A stretch of DNA of 64,000 nt, from the NCBI GenBank assembly GCA_964458935.1, contig CAYWKS010000001.1, positions 186,001 through 250,000 of the forward strand. The letters are read 5' to 3'. A program made the translations under genes and the position numbers. The notes beneath the pieces are model-generated. The model saw only the letters and a list, made by a program, of their open reading frames with translations, was not told the DNA's origin and made no database searches. Each line of letters starts with the position of its first letter. Position 1 is the first letter of the stretch. Shown here piece after piece: positions 18,272 through 27,141 of this stretch. This DNA comes from CAYWKS01 sp964458935 (GTDB taxonomy: Bacteria; Planctomycetota; Phycisphaerae; Phycisphaerales; Zrk34).

Positions 18272-19681
18272 TTACCGCGATCGGGCGCTCAAGGCGTCGG
18301 CGCGTTGGACGGTGATGACGTTGAGCTTGAGACCGGGTTCGTAGCGCGTCTTGCCGACGATGCCGACGACCTGGCCGAGCAGCAGGCGCAGCGACCGGTC
18401 CTCGCGGGGCTCGACATACCCGATGGTCAGCCCGGTCAGCGGGTCGACCAGCCGATACAGCAGCGGCCGCTGATCGCCGGTATAGAGCGTGCTGGCCATC
18501 AGCTTGCCGACGGCGGTGTAATCCGGGACCGGGCGTGCGGTCGTGGGGGTGTTGGGGTCGGGCGCGGCGGCGCGGGCGGCGGCGAGGTCGCGCTGGGCCC
18601 GTTGGAGGTCGCGCCACGCCTGGAGCACGCTGATCCGCGCCTCGACCAGCGCTGACTGTCCGGGCGTCAGGTCGTAACCCGCCCGGGCGGCGCGATAATC
18701 CGCCAGCAGCGCCGCGACCGGTCGATCGACCGGGGCCGTCGCCGCGGCCGTCGCGAACCGGCTATCCAGTTGCGACAGCGCTTGAGCAGCCTCCACAGGG
18801 CGCGGGTCCGACGGCTCGACCGCCAAGATGTCGGACGGCTCGATCTCTGGCATGGCCGCGGCGCTGCCCGCGACCGGGGTCGCCGCGGCGTTGGCGTCGC
18901 CGACCTCGGCCGGCGCGGCTTCGGTCGCCGCGGCGGTGTCCTCGGTCACCGCGATCACGGCGGCCGCCTCGACCGCGGCGTTGGCGTCGGCCACCTCGAC
19001 CGCGGTATCCGGTGAGCCGGGTTCCGCGGCGACCACCTCGGTAGTGGTTGTGCCGGCGTTCATGTCGGCCTCGGCGGCGACGACTTCGGTCAGCGCGCGC
19101 GGCGCGGCGGCGTCGGACGTGACCGGTTCGGTCGGCTGGTTCGGTGCGGCCGCGGGCTGCGCGGCGGCCCGCGCGGCGGCGATCTGCGCCTCCGTCGCCT
19201 TGTCCACGAAATCGCCCGAGATGTAGAGCATCGCGCCGTCGGGCGGCTCGATCCTGTACCAGCCCTGTTCCTCGCCGAGGATCTTCACCTCGGCATTGCG
19301 GTCGAGGCGGAGCTGGATCTTGTAGCTGCGGCTCTGGCCCGGCCCGGCGGGCGAGGGCGCCCGCACACGCACGTCATCGCCGGTCACGCGACCCGAGTTG
19401 CCGTCGGCGACCTCCACGAACTGCTTGGAGATGTAGCTGAACTGCCCCGCCGGCGGCACGACCATGTACCACCCGAAGAGGATCTCCCCGACCTCCACGA
19501 TGTCGCCCTCGTTGAGCTTGCCGACGTGATAGTAGGTCTCGCCGGGGCCGGCGCGGAGGTAGACGTCATCGGCGTTGACCACGCCGGTGAACGGCGCCGT
19601 CGGATGCTGCGCCCACGCGGCAAGCGTGTGGCACAGCGTCACCGCCGCCGCCACGACCGATATTCGAATCGCCTGGTTCAT
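18272..19681 (-). CDS. Secreted protein with two SH3-like domains and a long Ala/Val/Asp-rich linker
   Basis: 469 residues with a signal peptide (cleavage near AWAQH). Two bacterial SH3-like domains follow: VVNADDVYLRAGPGETYYHVGKL with WYMVVPPAGQFSYISKQFV, and VTGDDVRVRAP with EEQGWYRIEPPDGAMLYISG. From about 165 to 310 is a low-complexity linker of Ala, Val, Glu, Asp and Thr. The C-terminal part contains a helical segment (VEARISVLQAWRDLQRAQRDLAAARA) and a beta section (RSLRLLLGQVVGIVG). Such SH3 domains often bind peptidoglycan. The second of two adjacent ATGs is preferred for its spacing from GAGGG. Confidence 0.75.
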   Translation of the reverse strand: MNQAIRISVVAAAVTLCHTLAAWAQHPTAPFTGVVNADDVYLRAGPGETYYHVGKLNEGDIVEVGEILFGWYMVVPPAGQFSYISKQFVEVADGNSGRVTGDDVRVRAPSPAGPGQSRSYKIQLRLDRNAEVKILGEEQGWYRIEPPDGAMLYISGDFVDKATEAQIAAARAAAQPAAAPNQPTEPVTSDAAAPRALTEVVAAEADMNAGTTTTEVVAAEPGSPDTAVEVADANAAVEAAAVIAVTEDTAAATEAAPAEVGDANAAATPVAGSAAAMPEIEPSDILAVEPSDPRPVEAAQALSQLDSRFATAAATAPVDRPVAALLADYRAARAGYDLTPGQSALVEARISVLQAWRDLQRAQRDLAAARAAAPDPNTPTTARPVPDYTAVGKLMASTLYTGDQRPLLYRLVDPLTGLTIGYVEPREDRSLRLLLGQVVGIVGKTRYEPGLKLNVITVQRADALSARSR

Positions 19682-19755
19682 GGCCATGCCCTCATGTCGT
19701 GATCGAGTTTGACCCTACCCATCGCCAACGACGGCGTCAAGAATCTTACGCGAAG

Positions 19756-19785
19756 TTGGGTGCGGATCGAACCGCGGTCTACAAT
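19756..19785 (+). promoter_or_regulatory. Candidate promoter TTGGGT-N18-TACAAT
   Basis: A -35-like TTGGGT (19756-19761) and TACAAT (19780-19785) are separated by 18 bp. They stand about 40 nt before the GTG start of the small membrane protein at 19824, which has its own AAAGGA. Confidence 0.5.
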
Positions 19786-19823
19786 GTCGGTCACCACCGC
19801 ATCAGACGCGAAAGGATCGCCCG

Positions 19824-20120
19824 GTGTTCGGAGTTCATTTTGAAAGCCTGCGTAACCAGCCCGGCGTCGGGTCGGTCTACCGGCGGATGACGGGCCGGCC
19901 CGGCTGGGTCTGGGGCACGGCCGTCGCGGTCGGCATCCTCCCGTTCGCCGCGCTGCTCGTGCTCGTCGCTCTCGCCGCCGTCTTCACCACCGCCGCGGTC
20001 TTTTTCATCCTCAGCGGCATCGATACGCTGGTCCAGGCGATCGCCGGCTCGCCCCCCGAGCGGCACGTCAGCGAGCACGGACGGGAGAACGTCCGCGTCA
20101 TCCGTCCCGAGCAGCGTTAG
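19824..20120 (+). CDS. Small membrane protein, 98 residues
   Basis: Function not recognised. Starts at GTG with AAAGGA 7 nt upstream. Residues about 29-68 form one long or two adjacent membrane segments (WGTAVAVGILPFAALLVLVA and AAVFTTAAVFFILSG). The tail is polar and charged (RHVSEHGRENVRVIRPEQR). Preceded by a plausible promoter, convergent with the EamA transporter. Confidence 0.65.
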   Translation: MFGVHFESLRNQPGVGSVYRRMTGRPGWVWGTAVAVGILPFAALLVLVALAAVFTTAAVFFILSGIDTLVQAIAGSPPERHVSEHGRENVRVIRPEQR

Positions 20121-20143
20121 CGGCCTGCCATCGACGGCGGTCA

Positions 20144-21082
20144 TCACTCGACGATGGACCGCTCATGGCGGCGTGCGTGGCGACCGGCGCGGGTGTTGAG
20201 AATCAACCCGCCCCCGACGAAAGCCAGGCCGACCGCGTGCCAGGCCGTCAGCGGCTCGTCATGGATCAGCCAGCCCCAGCCGGCGGAAAGCATCATGAGC
20301 ACGAGCAGGTAGTAGGCGACGGTCGCGGCACGCAGCCGCCACAACGCCGCGTACCACAGCCCGATCGCGCCGAGCTGGCCCGGCAACCCCAGGTAGGCCA
20401 TCGCCGCCCACCCATCGACTCCAAGACCGCTCCACTGGCCGATGACCTCCGCCGACATCAACGGCAGGCTGATCAGCGCCGAGAGGACCATGAGGGTCAT
20501 CAGCATGTCGCGCGGGCTCAGGCGATGGCGCAGCCCGCGGGGCAGGACGCCGTTCATCGATGCGAACAGCGAGGCGATGAAGACCAGCCCGGGCCCGGCG
20601 AGCCCGTCCCGCAGGTCGAGCGATTCGCCCATCGCCAGCGGCAGCGCCACACCCACGTACGCCAGCAGGATCGCCGCCCATTGCGCGGGCCTGACCCGCT
20701 CGCCGAGCAGCACCAGCCCCAGCCACGCGATGTGCAGCGGCTGAGCCCCCATGATCATGCCCATGATCCCGCTGCTGGTCGTCCGTGCGCCCGTGGCGAG
20801 CATGATCTGGAAGATCGGCCCGACGAGGATCGCCAGGAGCACCAGCGTCGCCCAGCCGCGCCGGCCCAACCCCGCCAGCCTCGGCCGCTTCGCCAGCATC
20901 AGCGCCCCCGCGGCCAGCGCCGCGATGTCGAAACGCAACAACGCGAATGGGATCGGCTCCAGCCCCGCGTCCAGCCGCATGTACCGGATCAGCGCGAAGT
21001 TGACCGACCAGATGACCGCCGCGCCCAGCGCCATCGCGTGCCCGGCCCACCCGCGTCGGGGCTGGCGATCACGAACCGCCAC
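20144..21082 (-). CDS. EamA/DMT-family transporter
   Basis: 312 residues with about ten hydrophobic segments in two repeats, as in the drug/metabolite transporter superfamily (ALGAAVIWSVNFALIRYM at the start; WAAILLAYVGVALPLA in the middle; AYYLLVLMMLSAGWGWLI and AVGLAFVGGGLILN near the end). The substrate is unknown. The start is GTG and overlaps the end of nrnA by 14 bp, so it is the last gene of a ribF-nrnA-eamA operon. Confidence 0.88.
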   Translation of the reverse strand: MAVRDRQPRRGWAGHAMALGAAVIWSVNFALIRYMRLDAGLEPIPFALLRFDIAALAAGALMLAKRPRLAGLGRRGWATLVLLAILVGPIFQIMLATGARTTSSGIMGMIMGAQPLHIAWLGLVLLGERVRPAQWAAILLAYVGVALPLAMGESLDLRDGLAGPGLVFIASLFASMNGVLPRGLRHRLSPRDMLMTLMVLSALISLPLMSAEVIGQWSGLGVDGWAAMAYLGLPGQLGAIGLWYAALWRLRAATVAYYLLVLMMLSAGWGWLIHDEPLTAWHAVGLAFVGGGLILNTRAGRHARRHERSIVE

Positions 21083-22082
21083 AGGCTCGCTCGATTTGCT
21101 GCGTCAGGTGGTCGACCACCTCGTCGACGGTTCGGTCGGTCTTGGCCCCCGCGGCGCGGGCGTGGCCGCCCCCGCCCAGCGTCGACGCGAGCGCGTTGAC
21201 GTCGATCGCACACGCGCCCTCGGGCTTGGACCGCAGGCTCACGCGCGACCGGCCGTTCTGCTCGACGATCAGCCCGACCACGCGGATCGACTCGGCGATC
21301 TGCGGGATATCCACGAACCGCTCGGTCTCGTCGTCGCGGGCCCCGGTTTCCTCGAAGTCAACGCGGCGGAGGGTCATCAGCGCCGCCTGCCCGTCGGCGA
21401 TGAGCTTCATCGACGCCAGGGCGCGGGCGAGCAGGCCAAGCTTCTCGGGGCGGTCGGCCTGCTCGCTGAACATGTAGATGCGGGCGTGGTTGACACCGCC
21501 GCGCTGGAGCCGCGCCGCCAGCTCGTGGGTCTGCGGCCGCGTGTTGGAAAAGCGGAACCACCCGGTGTCCGAGGCGATACCCAGGTACAGCGCCTCGCCG
21601 ATCAGCGCGTCGTACTCGACGCCCAGGGCGTCGATGAGGTGGGCGACCGGCTCGCACACCGCCGCGGCGGCGGCGTCCACGTGCTTCATGTGCCCGACGT
21701 CGTCGCCGTGCAGGTGATGATCGACCACGATCGTCTTGTCGTGCCGCGGCTTCAGCCAGTCGCTCAACCCCTCCAGTTGCGACCAGGCGCAGGTGTCGAG
21801 CACGACGATTGCGTCGGGCTCTTCGATGCGCCGCGCCGCGGCGCCCTCGTGCAGCGTCAGGTCCACGCGGTCGGCCAGGAACTTGAGGTTGCGCGGCAGC
21901 GGCGGCAGGAGTCGCCGCTCGACCCGCTTGCCGCGGACCTCCAAGGCGCGGCCCAGCGCGATCACCGCCCCCAGCGCATCGCCATCGGGCTTGGCGTGGC
22001 CGGTCAGCAACACCCGCTTCACCTCGTCGGCCGCCAGTCGCCCGGCGACCCGTTCCAGCGTCGTGTGGGTCGGATCATTCAT
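21069..22082 (-). CDS. nrnA: DHH/DHHA1 phosphoesterase, NrnA type (nano-RNase / pAp phosphatase)
   Basis: 337 residues. The DHH motifs are in order: GHAKPDGDALGA, VVLDTCAWSQ, VDHHLHGDD, and LGIASDTGWFRFSNT; the DHHA1 substrate-binding motif GGGGHARAAG is near the end. NrnA-type enzymes degrade very short RNAs and in some cases convert pAp to AMP. The open frame runs into ribF, but MNDPTH just after the ribF stop starts the homologous part. Seven bp separate it from ribF. Confidence 0.92.
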   Translation of the reverse strand: MNDPTHTTLERVAGRLAADEVKRVLLTGHAKPDGDALGAVIALGRALEVRGKRVERRLLPPLPRNLKFLADRVDLTLHEGAAARRIEEPDAIVVLDTCAWSQLEGLSDWLKPRHDKTIVVDHHLHGDDVGHMKHVDAAAAAVCEPVAHLIDALGVEYDALIGEALYLGIASDTGWFRFSNTRPQTHELAARLQRGGVNHARIYMFSEQADRPEKLGLLARALASMKLIADGQAALMTLRRVDFEETGARDDETERFVDIPQIAESIRVVGLIVEQNGRSRVSLRSKPEGACAIDVNALASTLGGGGHARAAGAKTDRTVDEVVDHLTQQIERACGGS

Positions 22083-22089
22083 CGCGCTA

Positions 22090-23031
22090 TCACGCCTCGG
22101 GGCTGACGGCCATCGCCGCCGGGTCGAGCAGGTCGCCGTCCGCCGCGGCGCGGATGAACGCCATGTCGTCGGCGAGTTGGCGGCGCAGGGCGTCGACGTC
22201 GGGCATCCGCCACTGATCGCGCCGGTAGCGGAGCACGTCGATCCGCAGCGTCCGGCCGTACAGGTCTCCGTCATAGCCGAGCAGGTGCGCCTCGGCCAGC
22301 CGCTGCGCACCGCCGAACGTCGGCTTGCGCCCCACGCTCAACGCCGCGGGGTAGGCCCGGCCGTCGACGTCGGCGAAGCCGGCGTACACGCCGTCGGCGG
22401 GCAGCATCTGCGGCGCGGTGTCGAGGTTGGCCGTGGGCACGCCGATCAGCGTGCCCCGCCGATCGCCTTCGACGACGCGGCCCTGCATCTGCCACGGCCG
22501 CCCCAGGCAAAGGGTCGCGTCGGCCACCCGACCGTGCAGCAGCAGCCACCGCACCAGCGATGTGCTCACCGTCGCCAGCGTCTTGTCCCGCAGCCTGACC
22601 ACGACCAGCGGCTCGACCACCGCCTCGAACCCGTGCTCCGAGCCCATCCGCTCCAGCGCCTGAATGTCGCCGATGCGGTTGCGGCCGAATCGGAAATTGG
22701 CCCCCTCGACCACGGCGATCGGCTGGAACCGCTCAACGATCGAGCTGATGAACTGCTCGGCCGTCTGCTCCAACAGCGAGCGCTCGGGGTCGAGCCAGTC
22801 GATCTCGGCGCCGAGGTCGGCCAGCCGGGCGGCGCGCTGGTCCTGGTGGAGGACGGTGGGCGGGGCCTTCTCCGGCCGAAGCGCCCGCCGCGGATGGCGG
22901 GTGAAGGGCATCGCGACGACCCGGCCGCCCCGGGCGTCGGCCAGCGCGCGGGCGCGGGCGAACAGCGACGCGTGGCCCCGGTGCAGGCCGTCAAAATTCC
23001 CGATCACGACAACGGTGGGCGTCTGGGTCAT
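22090..23031 (-). CDS. ribF: Bifunctional riboflavin kinase / FAD synthetase
   Basis: 313 residues. The N-terminal nucleotidyltransferase has GNFDGLHRGH and later NFRFGRNRIGD and VSTSLVRWLL. The C-terminal riboflavin kinase has GVPTANLD and RKPTFGG and ends with an LHIRIDVLRYRR-type segment (RTLRIDVLRYRRDQW). Makes FMN and then FAD. The first gene of a three-gene operon. TATGCT is followed by 8 nt and the ATG, with no ribosome binding site. Confidence 0.96.
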   Translation of the reverse strand: MTQTPTVVVIGNFDGLHRGHASLFARARALADARGGRVVAMPFTRHPRRALRPEKAPPTVLHQDQRAARLADLGAEIDWLDPERSLLEQTAEQFISSIVERFQPIAVVEGANFRFGRNRIGDIQALERMGSEHGFEAVVEPLVVVRLRDKTLATVSTSLVRWLLLHGRVADATLCLGRPWQMQGRVVEGDRRGTLIGVPTANLDTAPQMLPADGVYAGFADVDGRAYPAALSVGRKPTFGGAQRLAEAHLLGYDGDLYGRTLRIDVLRYRRDQWRMPDVDALRRQLADDMAFIRAAADGDLLDPAAMAVSPEA

Positions 23032-23039
23032 TCGCGCCA

Positions 23040-23045
23040 AGCATA
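23040..23045 (-). promoter_or_regulatory. Candidate -10 hexamer TATGCT of ribF (leaderless type)
   Basis: TATGCT lies 8 nt before the ribF ATG on the minus strand, with no Shine-Dalgarno between. Confidence 0.4.
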
Positions 23046-23140
23046 GCGGGGCCACCCCCCGCGGACCAAGACGCCGGCGCGTCGCCCGCCGGCGCCGCGC
23101 GGGCTGGCAGCCCGACCGCCGTTGGCCTAACATGCCGCCT

Positions 23141-24019
23141 ATGGCCCAGCTCCGTGAACTCAAAGGTCGCATCAAGGCCGTCGGCAACATCAAACGCATC
23201 ACCAAGACGATGCAGATGATCGCCACGGCGAAGTTCCAGGCGTCGGCCAAGCGCGCCATCGAGACCAAGCCGTACACCCGCAAGATCAACGAGCTGATGG
23301 GTGAGCTGGCCTCCGTGGCGTCCAGCGGGCAGGTCGATCACCCGCTGCTGTCGGCCCCGGACCAGCCGACCGGGCGCGAGCTGCTGCTGGTGATCACCAG
23401 CAACCGCGGCCTGTGCGGGGCGTACAACGCCAACATCCTCCGGACCCTGGACCAGCATCTCAAGCAGCACACGCAGACGGCCTACGACGTGCAGGTCGTC
23501 GGCAAGAAGGGGCTCGCCTGGTGCCGGTTCAACGGCGTGGTCGTCGAGAAGGCGCTGAGCGACTTCCCCGACGAGCCAGACTTTGACAAGGTCGAGGCGC
23601 TGGCCAACGACTTCATGGAACGGTACGAGACGCGGCGGTACGACGCGGTCCGCCTGGTGTACATGCAGTTCATCACCAACTCGCGTCAGGCCCCGACGGT
23701 GCAGACGCTGCTGCCGCTGACGCGGCCGGAGTCCGAGGACCCGCAGGCCGGGGACGCCGGGGCGTTCTACGAGTTCTCGCCCGATCCGCAGACGCTGCTG
23801 TCGGAGCTGGTCCCGATGGCGGTCCGCTCGACCCTCTTCCAGGCGTTCAACGACGCGTCGGTCAGCGAGCACGTCGGCCGCATGGTCGCCATGAAGTCGG
23901 CGACCGACAACGCCGAGCAGATGGGCAAGAACCTGACGCGGACGTTCAACCGCGCCCGCCAGGCCCAGATCACCACCGAGCTGACCGAGATCGTCTCCGG
24001 CGCCGCGGCGCTCGAGTAA
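23141..24019 (+). CDS. atpG: F-type ATP synthase gamma subunit
   Basis: 292 residues. The N-terminal rotor helix contains RIKAVGNIKRITKTMQMIATA, the middle ITSNRGLCGAYNANI, and the C-terminal helix NRARQAQITTELTEIVSGA, all typical of the F1 gamma subunit. Other ATP synthase genes (atpA, atpD, atpC) are not adjacent; the neighbours are ribF on the opposite strand and two unknown genes downstream. An alternative in-frame ATG at 23132 would add three residues. Confidence 0.96.
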   Translation: MAQLRELKGRIKAVGNIKRITKTMQMIATAKFQASAKRAIETKPYTRKINELMGELASVASSGQVDHPLLSAPDQPTGRELLLVITSNRGLCGAYNANILRTLDQHLKQHTQTAYDVQVVGKKGLAWCRFNGVVVEKALSDFPDEPDFDKVEALANDFMERYETRRYDAVRLVYMQFITNSRQAPTVQTLLPLTRPESEDPQAGDAGAFYEFSPDPQTLLSELVPMAVRSTLFQAFNDASVSEHVGRMVAMKSATDNAEQMGKNLTRTFNRARQAQITTELTEIVSGAAALE

Positions 24020-24028
24020 GACAACGCG

Positions 24029-24661
24029 ATGTCCATTCAGGTCCAGGTCGACAACGAACAGCTCACGGTCGAGGCGCAGACGCTCGGCCAGGCGATCGCC
24101 GCGGCCCGGCATCACCTGTCCACCGCGGGCACCAGCCGAATCATCGTCAAGGTCGAGCTCGACGGCCGCCCGCTTGCCGACCAGGCGTTGACCGAGCAGC
24201 ACGACCGGCCGCTCGAGGGCTCGGTCGTGACGCTGACCACCGAGGACCCCTACGAGCTGGCGCAGCGGACGCTGCTGGATGTCAGCGAGGCGCTCGCCGC
24301 CACCAGCGACGCGCAGCAGCAGGCCGCCGACCTGCTCCGCGCCGATCATCCGCAGCAAGCCCTGGAGCGGGTCAAGCCCGTCCTCGCCACCTGGCAGCAG
24401 GCCCAGCAATCCGTGCAGCAGTCGGCGGAGCTGCTCGAGATCGACCTCGACGCGTTCACCGTGGACGACCGGCCGGCCTCGCAGATCATCGACGCGCTCG
24501 CCGAAGACCTGCGGGCCGTCCGCGAGCAACTCGTCGGGTCCGACTGGGTCGGATTGGCCGACTCGCTCGGCTACGACCTCGCCGAGGCGCTGGCGGTCTG
24601 GGTGCGGATGATCGACGCGCTCGCCGACCACATCCGGGGCCTCAAGCCAGACGGAACATGA
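24029..24661 (+). CDS. Hypothetical protein, 210 residues, in the atpG transcription unit
   Basis: Not recognised. A short N-terminal alpha/beta section (MSIQVQVDNEQLTVEAQTLG) is followed from about residue 75 by long helices rich in Gln, Ala, Leu and Glu (QQQAADLLRADHPQQALERV, TWQQAQQSVQQSAELLEI). No signal or membrane segment. It starts 9 bp after atpG, and its stop overlaps the next ATG by 4 bp, so atpG and these two genes are probably cotranscribed. Confidence 0.7.
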   Translation: MSIQVQVDNEQLTVEAQTLGQAIAAARHHLSTAGTSRIIVKVELDGRPLADQALTEQHDRPLEGSVVTLTTEDPYELAQRTLLDVSEALAATSDAQQQAADLLRADHPQQALERVKPVLATWQQAQQSVQQSAELLEIDLDAFTVDDRPASQIIDALAEDLRAVREQLVGSDWVGLADSLGYDLAEALAVWVRMIDALADHIRGLKPDGT

Positions 24662-25221
24662 CCGACCTCGGCCCCGAGATCGACCGCATCATGGACCAGG
24701 CCAGCGAATCGCTGGTCGCCAACCGCTACCTGGAATGTGAGCGGCTGTGCACGGCGGCCGTGGTCAAGGCCCGCGCCGCCGGGGATTTTGAGCGGCTGGC
24801 TCGGATCATGCTCCCGCTCCAGGAGGCCCGCCGCCAGCGCCGCCAGATCGCCGAGGACGCCGGCACGATCATCCTCAACGGCCTGCGGCGCGAGCCCGAT
24901 GCGGTGCTCGATGAACATCCGCGCGGGTGCCTGCTGCTGACCGACCCGCCTTACGCCGCCGCCGACGGCGATGCGCTGCGCGAAGCGGCGCGGCGGCGGG
25001 AGCTGTTCGTCGAGGTGCTGGTCATGGACGACGCGGCGCTGACCGCGGCGTTCTGCGCCGCCATGGAGAACGCCGGCGACGCTCTGCTCGCCTCGCTCGA
25101 TGCCCACGCCGACCCGGTCAAACAGGTCGACGCGATCCTCGCCCAGCTCGATCGCGTCGGCGACCACGAGATCGCCCACCAGCGCCTGGCCGACGCCGCC
25201 CGCCGCGCCGCCCGGCAGTGA
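24658..25221 (+). CDS. Hypothetical protein, 187 residues, coupled to the previous gene
   Basis: Not recognised. Overlaps the upstream gene by ATGA. The N-terminal half is helical and TPR-like (YLECERLCTAAVVKARAAGD, MLPLQEARRQRRQIAEDAG). The second half contains RGCLLLTDPPYAAADGDALR and ends in Ala/Arg-rich helices. The two coupled unknowns probably act together; a helper role for the adjacent ATP synthase subunit is possible but not shown. Confidence 0.65.
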   Translation: MTDLGPEIDRIMDQASESLVANRYLECERLCTAAVVKARAAGDFERLARIMLPLQEARRQRRQIAEDAGTIILNGLRREPDAVLDEHPRGCLLLTDPPYAAADGDALREAARRRELFVEVLVMDDAALTAAFCAAMENAGDALLASLDAHADPVKQVDAILAQLDRVGDHEIAHQRLADAARRAARQ

Positions 25222-25339
25222 CACGCGATCGCGGACCGTCTAACAAAAGGCCGGCAACGCCATCGGCGCCCTCATGGCGTGCGAGACCGCTCCCCGGACG
25301 TGAAACCTGAATGCGCATCGGACCCGGGCTATCCAATGT

Positions 25340-25345
25340 GATAAG
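25340..25345 (+). promoter_or_regulatory. Candidate -10 hexamer GATAAG (leaderless type)
   Basis: GATAAG lies 8 nt before the ATG at 25354, without a Shine-Dalgarno. Confidence 0.3.
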
Positions 25346-25353
25346 CTCGTCTC

Positions 25354-26022
25354 ATGCCGAAGCGGGATTGGATCGGCCGCGCGCTCGTTGTTATTGCTCT
25401 TTGCGCTGTGGTGCTAATCGGCGGGACGTTCGCGTTCAACCGGTGGTGGCCCTATCGCACGACCATTGAGCAGTGGAGCCCCAGCACGGATATGCTCCGG
25501 TTCACAACGCGGTACCAGTGGCGCCACGGCGGGCGTGTCTTGTTCGAACACACCCGTACGAAGGACTCGAATTTCTCACGCGTCGTACGCGCGCACAAAC
25601 TCATGGACCTGGTGCCGGGTGATTGGGTCACCGGCCTTCTGAGAGTATCCGGGTCTGGCATCACGTGCGTCGGGCGCTTTGAGCTCACCCTGACCTATGC
25701 TGGTATCCATGATGATGAAGCGGTGTTGATCAATGACCTCTGCACATACGGCTACCGTGCAGATGCGAACGCAATCGCGGCTCTCGCGATGAAGCGCGAC
25801 CCGGTGGTGGCCGACCCTTATTGGCCGTTGAGGGACTATCCGGCAGATGGGTTTGATGACGCCGAAAGCTTTCGTCGGTGGTGGGTCGATGAACCGAATT
25901 TCCAGAGCCCGTTGGGTAGTGGCTCTTTTGCCAGTCGTCGCGAGTACAGCCTGTGGCTGGCGCGCGGCGCGCAAGTTGACATCTCGCCTCACGGGGCCAG
26001 CGGCGGATCGCCGAAACCATGA
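25354..26022 (+). CDS. Hypothetical single-pass membrane protein, 222 residues, lower GC
   Basis: Function unknown. A cytoplasmic start MPKRDWIGR is followed by one membrane helix (ALVVIALCAVVLIGGTFAF), and the rest would be outside the cytoplasm. That part has pairs of beta strands (MLRFTTRYQWRHGGRVLFEH, GITCVGRFELTLTYAG) and FRRWWVDEPNFQSP. Codon use and GC look lower than the neighbours, suggesting a newer gene. Its stop overlaps the next start (ATGA), so it is coupled to the mannosyltransferase-like gene. Confidence 0.65.
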   Translation: MPKRDWIGRALVVIALCAVVLIGGTFAFNRWWPYRTTIEQWSPSTDMLRFTTRYQWRHGGRVLFEHTRTKDSNFSRVVRAHKLMDLVPGDWVTGLLRVSGSGITCVGRFELTLTYAGIHDDEAVLINDLCTYGYRADANAIAALAMKRDPVVADPYWPLRDYPADGFDDAESFRRWWVDEPNFQSPLGSGSFASRREYSLWLARGAQVDISPHGASGGSPKP

Positions 26023-27128
26023 GGGTCCTCGCGCTCAATCCGTATCATGGCGGGTCGCACGCCGCGTTCATCGACGGCTGGCGACAGCACTCGCGACACG
26101 ACTTCGACGTCTACGTGCTCCCGCCGCACCACTGGAAATGGCGGATGCGCCACGCCGCGGTGACGCTGGTCAACCAGGTCACCAATCGCGCCGCCGCGGG
26201 GCAGGCGTGGGACGTCGTCTGGTGCACGGACATGCTCAACCTCGCCGAGTTCCGGGGCCTGGCCCCGGCCGAGGTGCACGCCCTGCCGAGCGTCCTGTAC
26301 TTTCATGAGAACCAGTTGACGTACCCGGTGCAGCATCCCGACGGGCGGGACCTGCATTTCGCACTGACGCACTTCGTTTCGGCCCATGCGGCGGACGCGG
26401 TCTGGTTCAACAGCGACTTCCATCGGCGCGAACTGCTGGGGGCGATGCGCGGCATGCTCCGCGCCATGCCCGACCAGCAACCGGTCAAGGCCGTCGACGC
26501 GATCGAGCGCCATGCGACCGTGCAGTGGCCGGGCATCGACGTCGCACGGCCGGCCGCGGCCACGACGACCGGGCCGCCACACCTGCTCTGGGCCGCGCGC
26601 TGGGAGCATGACAAGAACCCCGACAAGTTCTTTGGTGCGCTGAGGCACCTCGCGGACCGCGGCGTCGACTTTCGCGTCAGCGTGATCGGCCAGCAGTTCG
26701 ACGACCGGCCGGCCTGCTTCGACGAAGCACGGGCGCGGCTCGGCGATCGCATCGCGCGTTGGGGCTGGCAGCCGTCGCGGGACGACTACCTGCGCGCCCT
26801 GCGCGATGCGGACATCTTCGTCAGCACCGCCGACCACGAGTTCTTCGGCATCGCGGCGGTGGAAGCGGCGGCGAGCGGATGCGCCTGTGTCCTGCCACGC
26901 CGACTGGCGTACCCCGAGACGTTCGGCGAAGACGACGCGGCCTGGTACGACGGCGAAGCCGCGGAACTGGCCGGGGCGCTGGAGCGGGTGATGGCCGGGA
27001 CCGGCCGCGACGGTGCGGCACGCCTCGCCGCGGCCGAAGCCACGACCGAGCGATTCGGCTGGCCCGGGCGTGCCGCCGCCATGGATGGCGCGATCGATGC
27101 ACTCGCGGAGTCCGCCACGCCCCACTAA
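26019..27128 (+). CDS. Glycosyltransferase resembling tRNA-queuosine alpha-mannosyltransferase (DUF3524/GTDC1 family)
   Basis: 369 residues. The N-terminal DUF3524-type domain has LALNPYHGGSHAAFIDGWRQ, DVYVLPPHHWKWRMRHAAVT, WCTDMLNLAEFRGL and YFHENQLTYPVQ. A C-terminal GT4-type domain has WAARWEHDKNPDKFFGAL and the nucleotide-sugar segment VSTADHEFFGIAAVEAAASG. Human GTDC1 (QTMAN) mannosylates queuosine in tRNA-Asp; the same domain pair in a bacterium suggests a similar tRNA modification, but the acceptor is not shown. Cytoplasmic. Coupled to the upstream gene and followed 13 bp later by lptB. Confidence 0.8.
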   Translation: MRVLALNPYHGGSHAAFIDGWRQHSRHDFDVYVLPPHHWKWRMRHAAVTLVNQVTNRAAAGQAWDVVWCTDMLNLAEFRGLAPAEVHALPSVLYFHENQLTYPVQHPDGRDLHFALTHFVSAHAADAVWFNSDFHRRELLGAMRGMLRAMPDQQPVKAVDAIERHATVQWPGIDVARPAAATTTGPPHLLWAARWEHDKNPDKFFGALRHLADRGVDFRVSVIGQQFDDRPACFDEARARLGDRIARWGWQPSRDDYLRALRDADIFVSTADHEFFGIAAVEAAASGCACVLPRRLAYPETFGEDDAAWYDGEAAELAGALERVMAGTGRDGAARLAAAEATTERFGWPGRAAAMDGAIDALAESATPH

Positions 27129-27141
27129 CATGCACCGGCTC

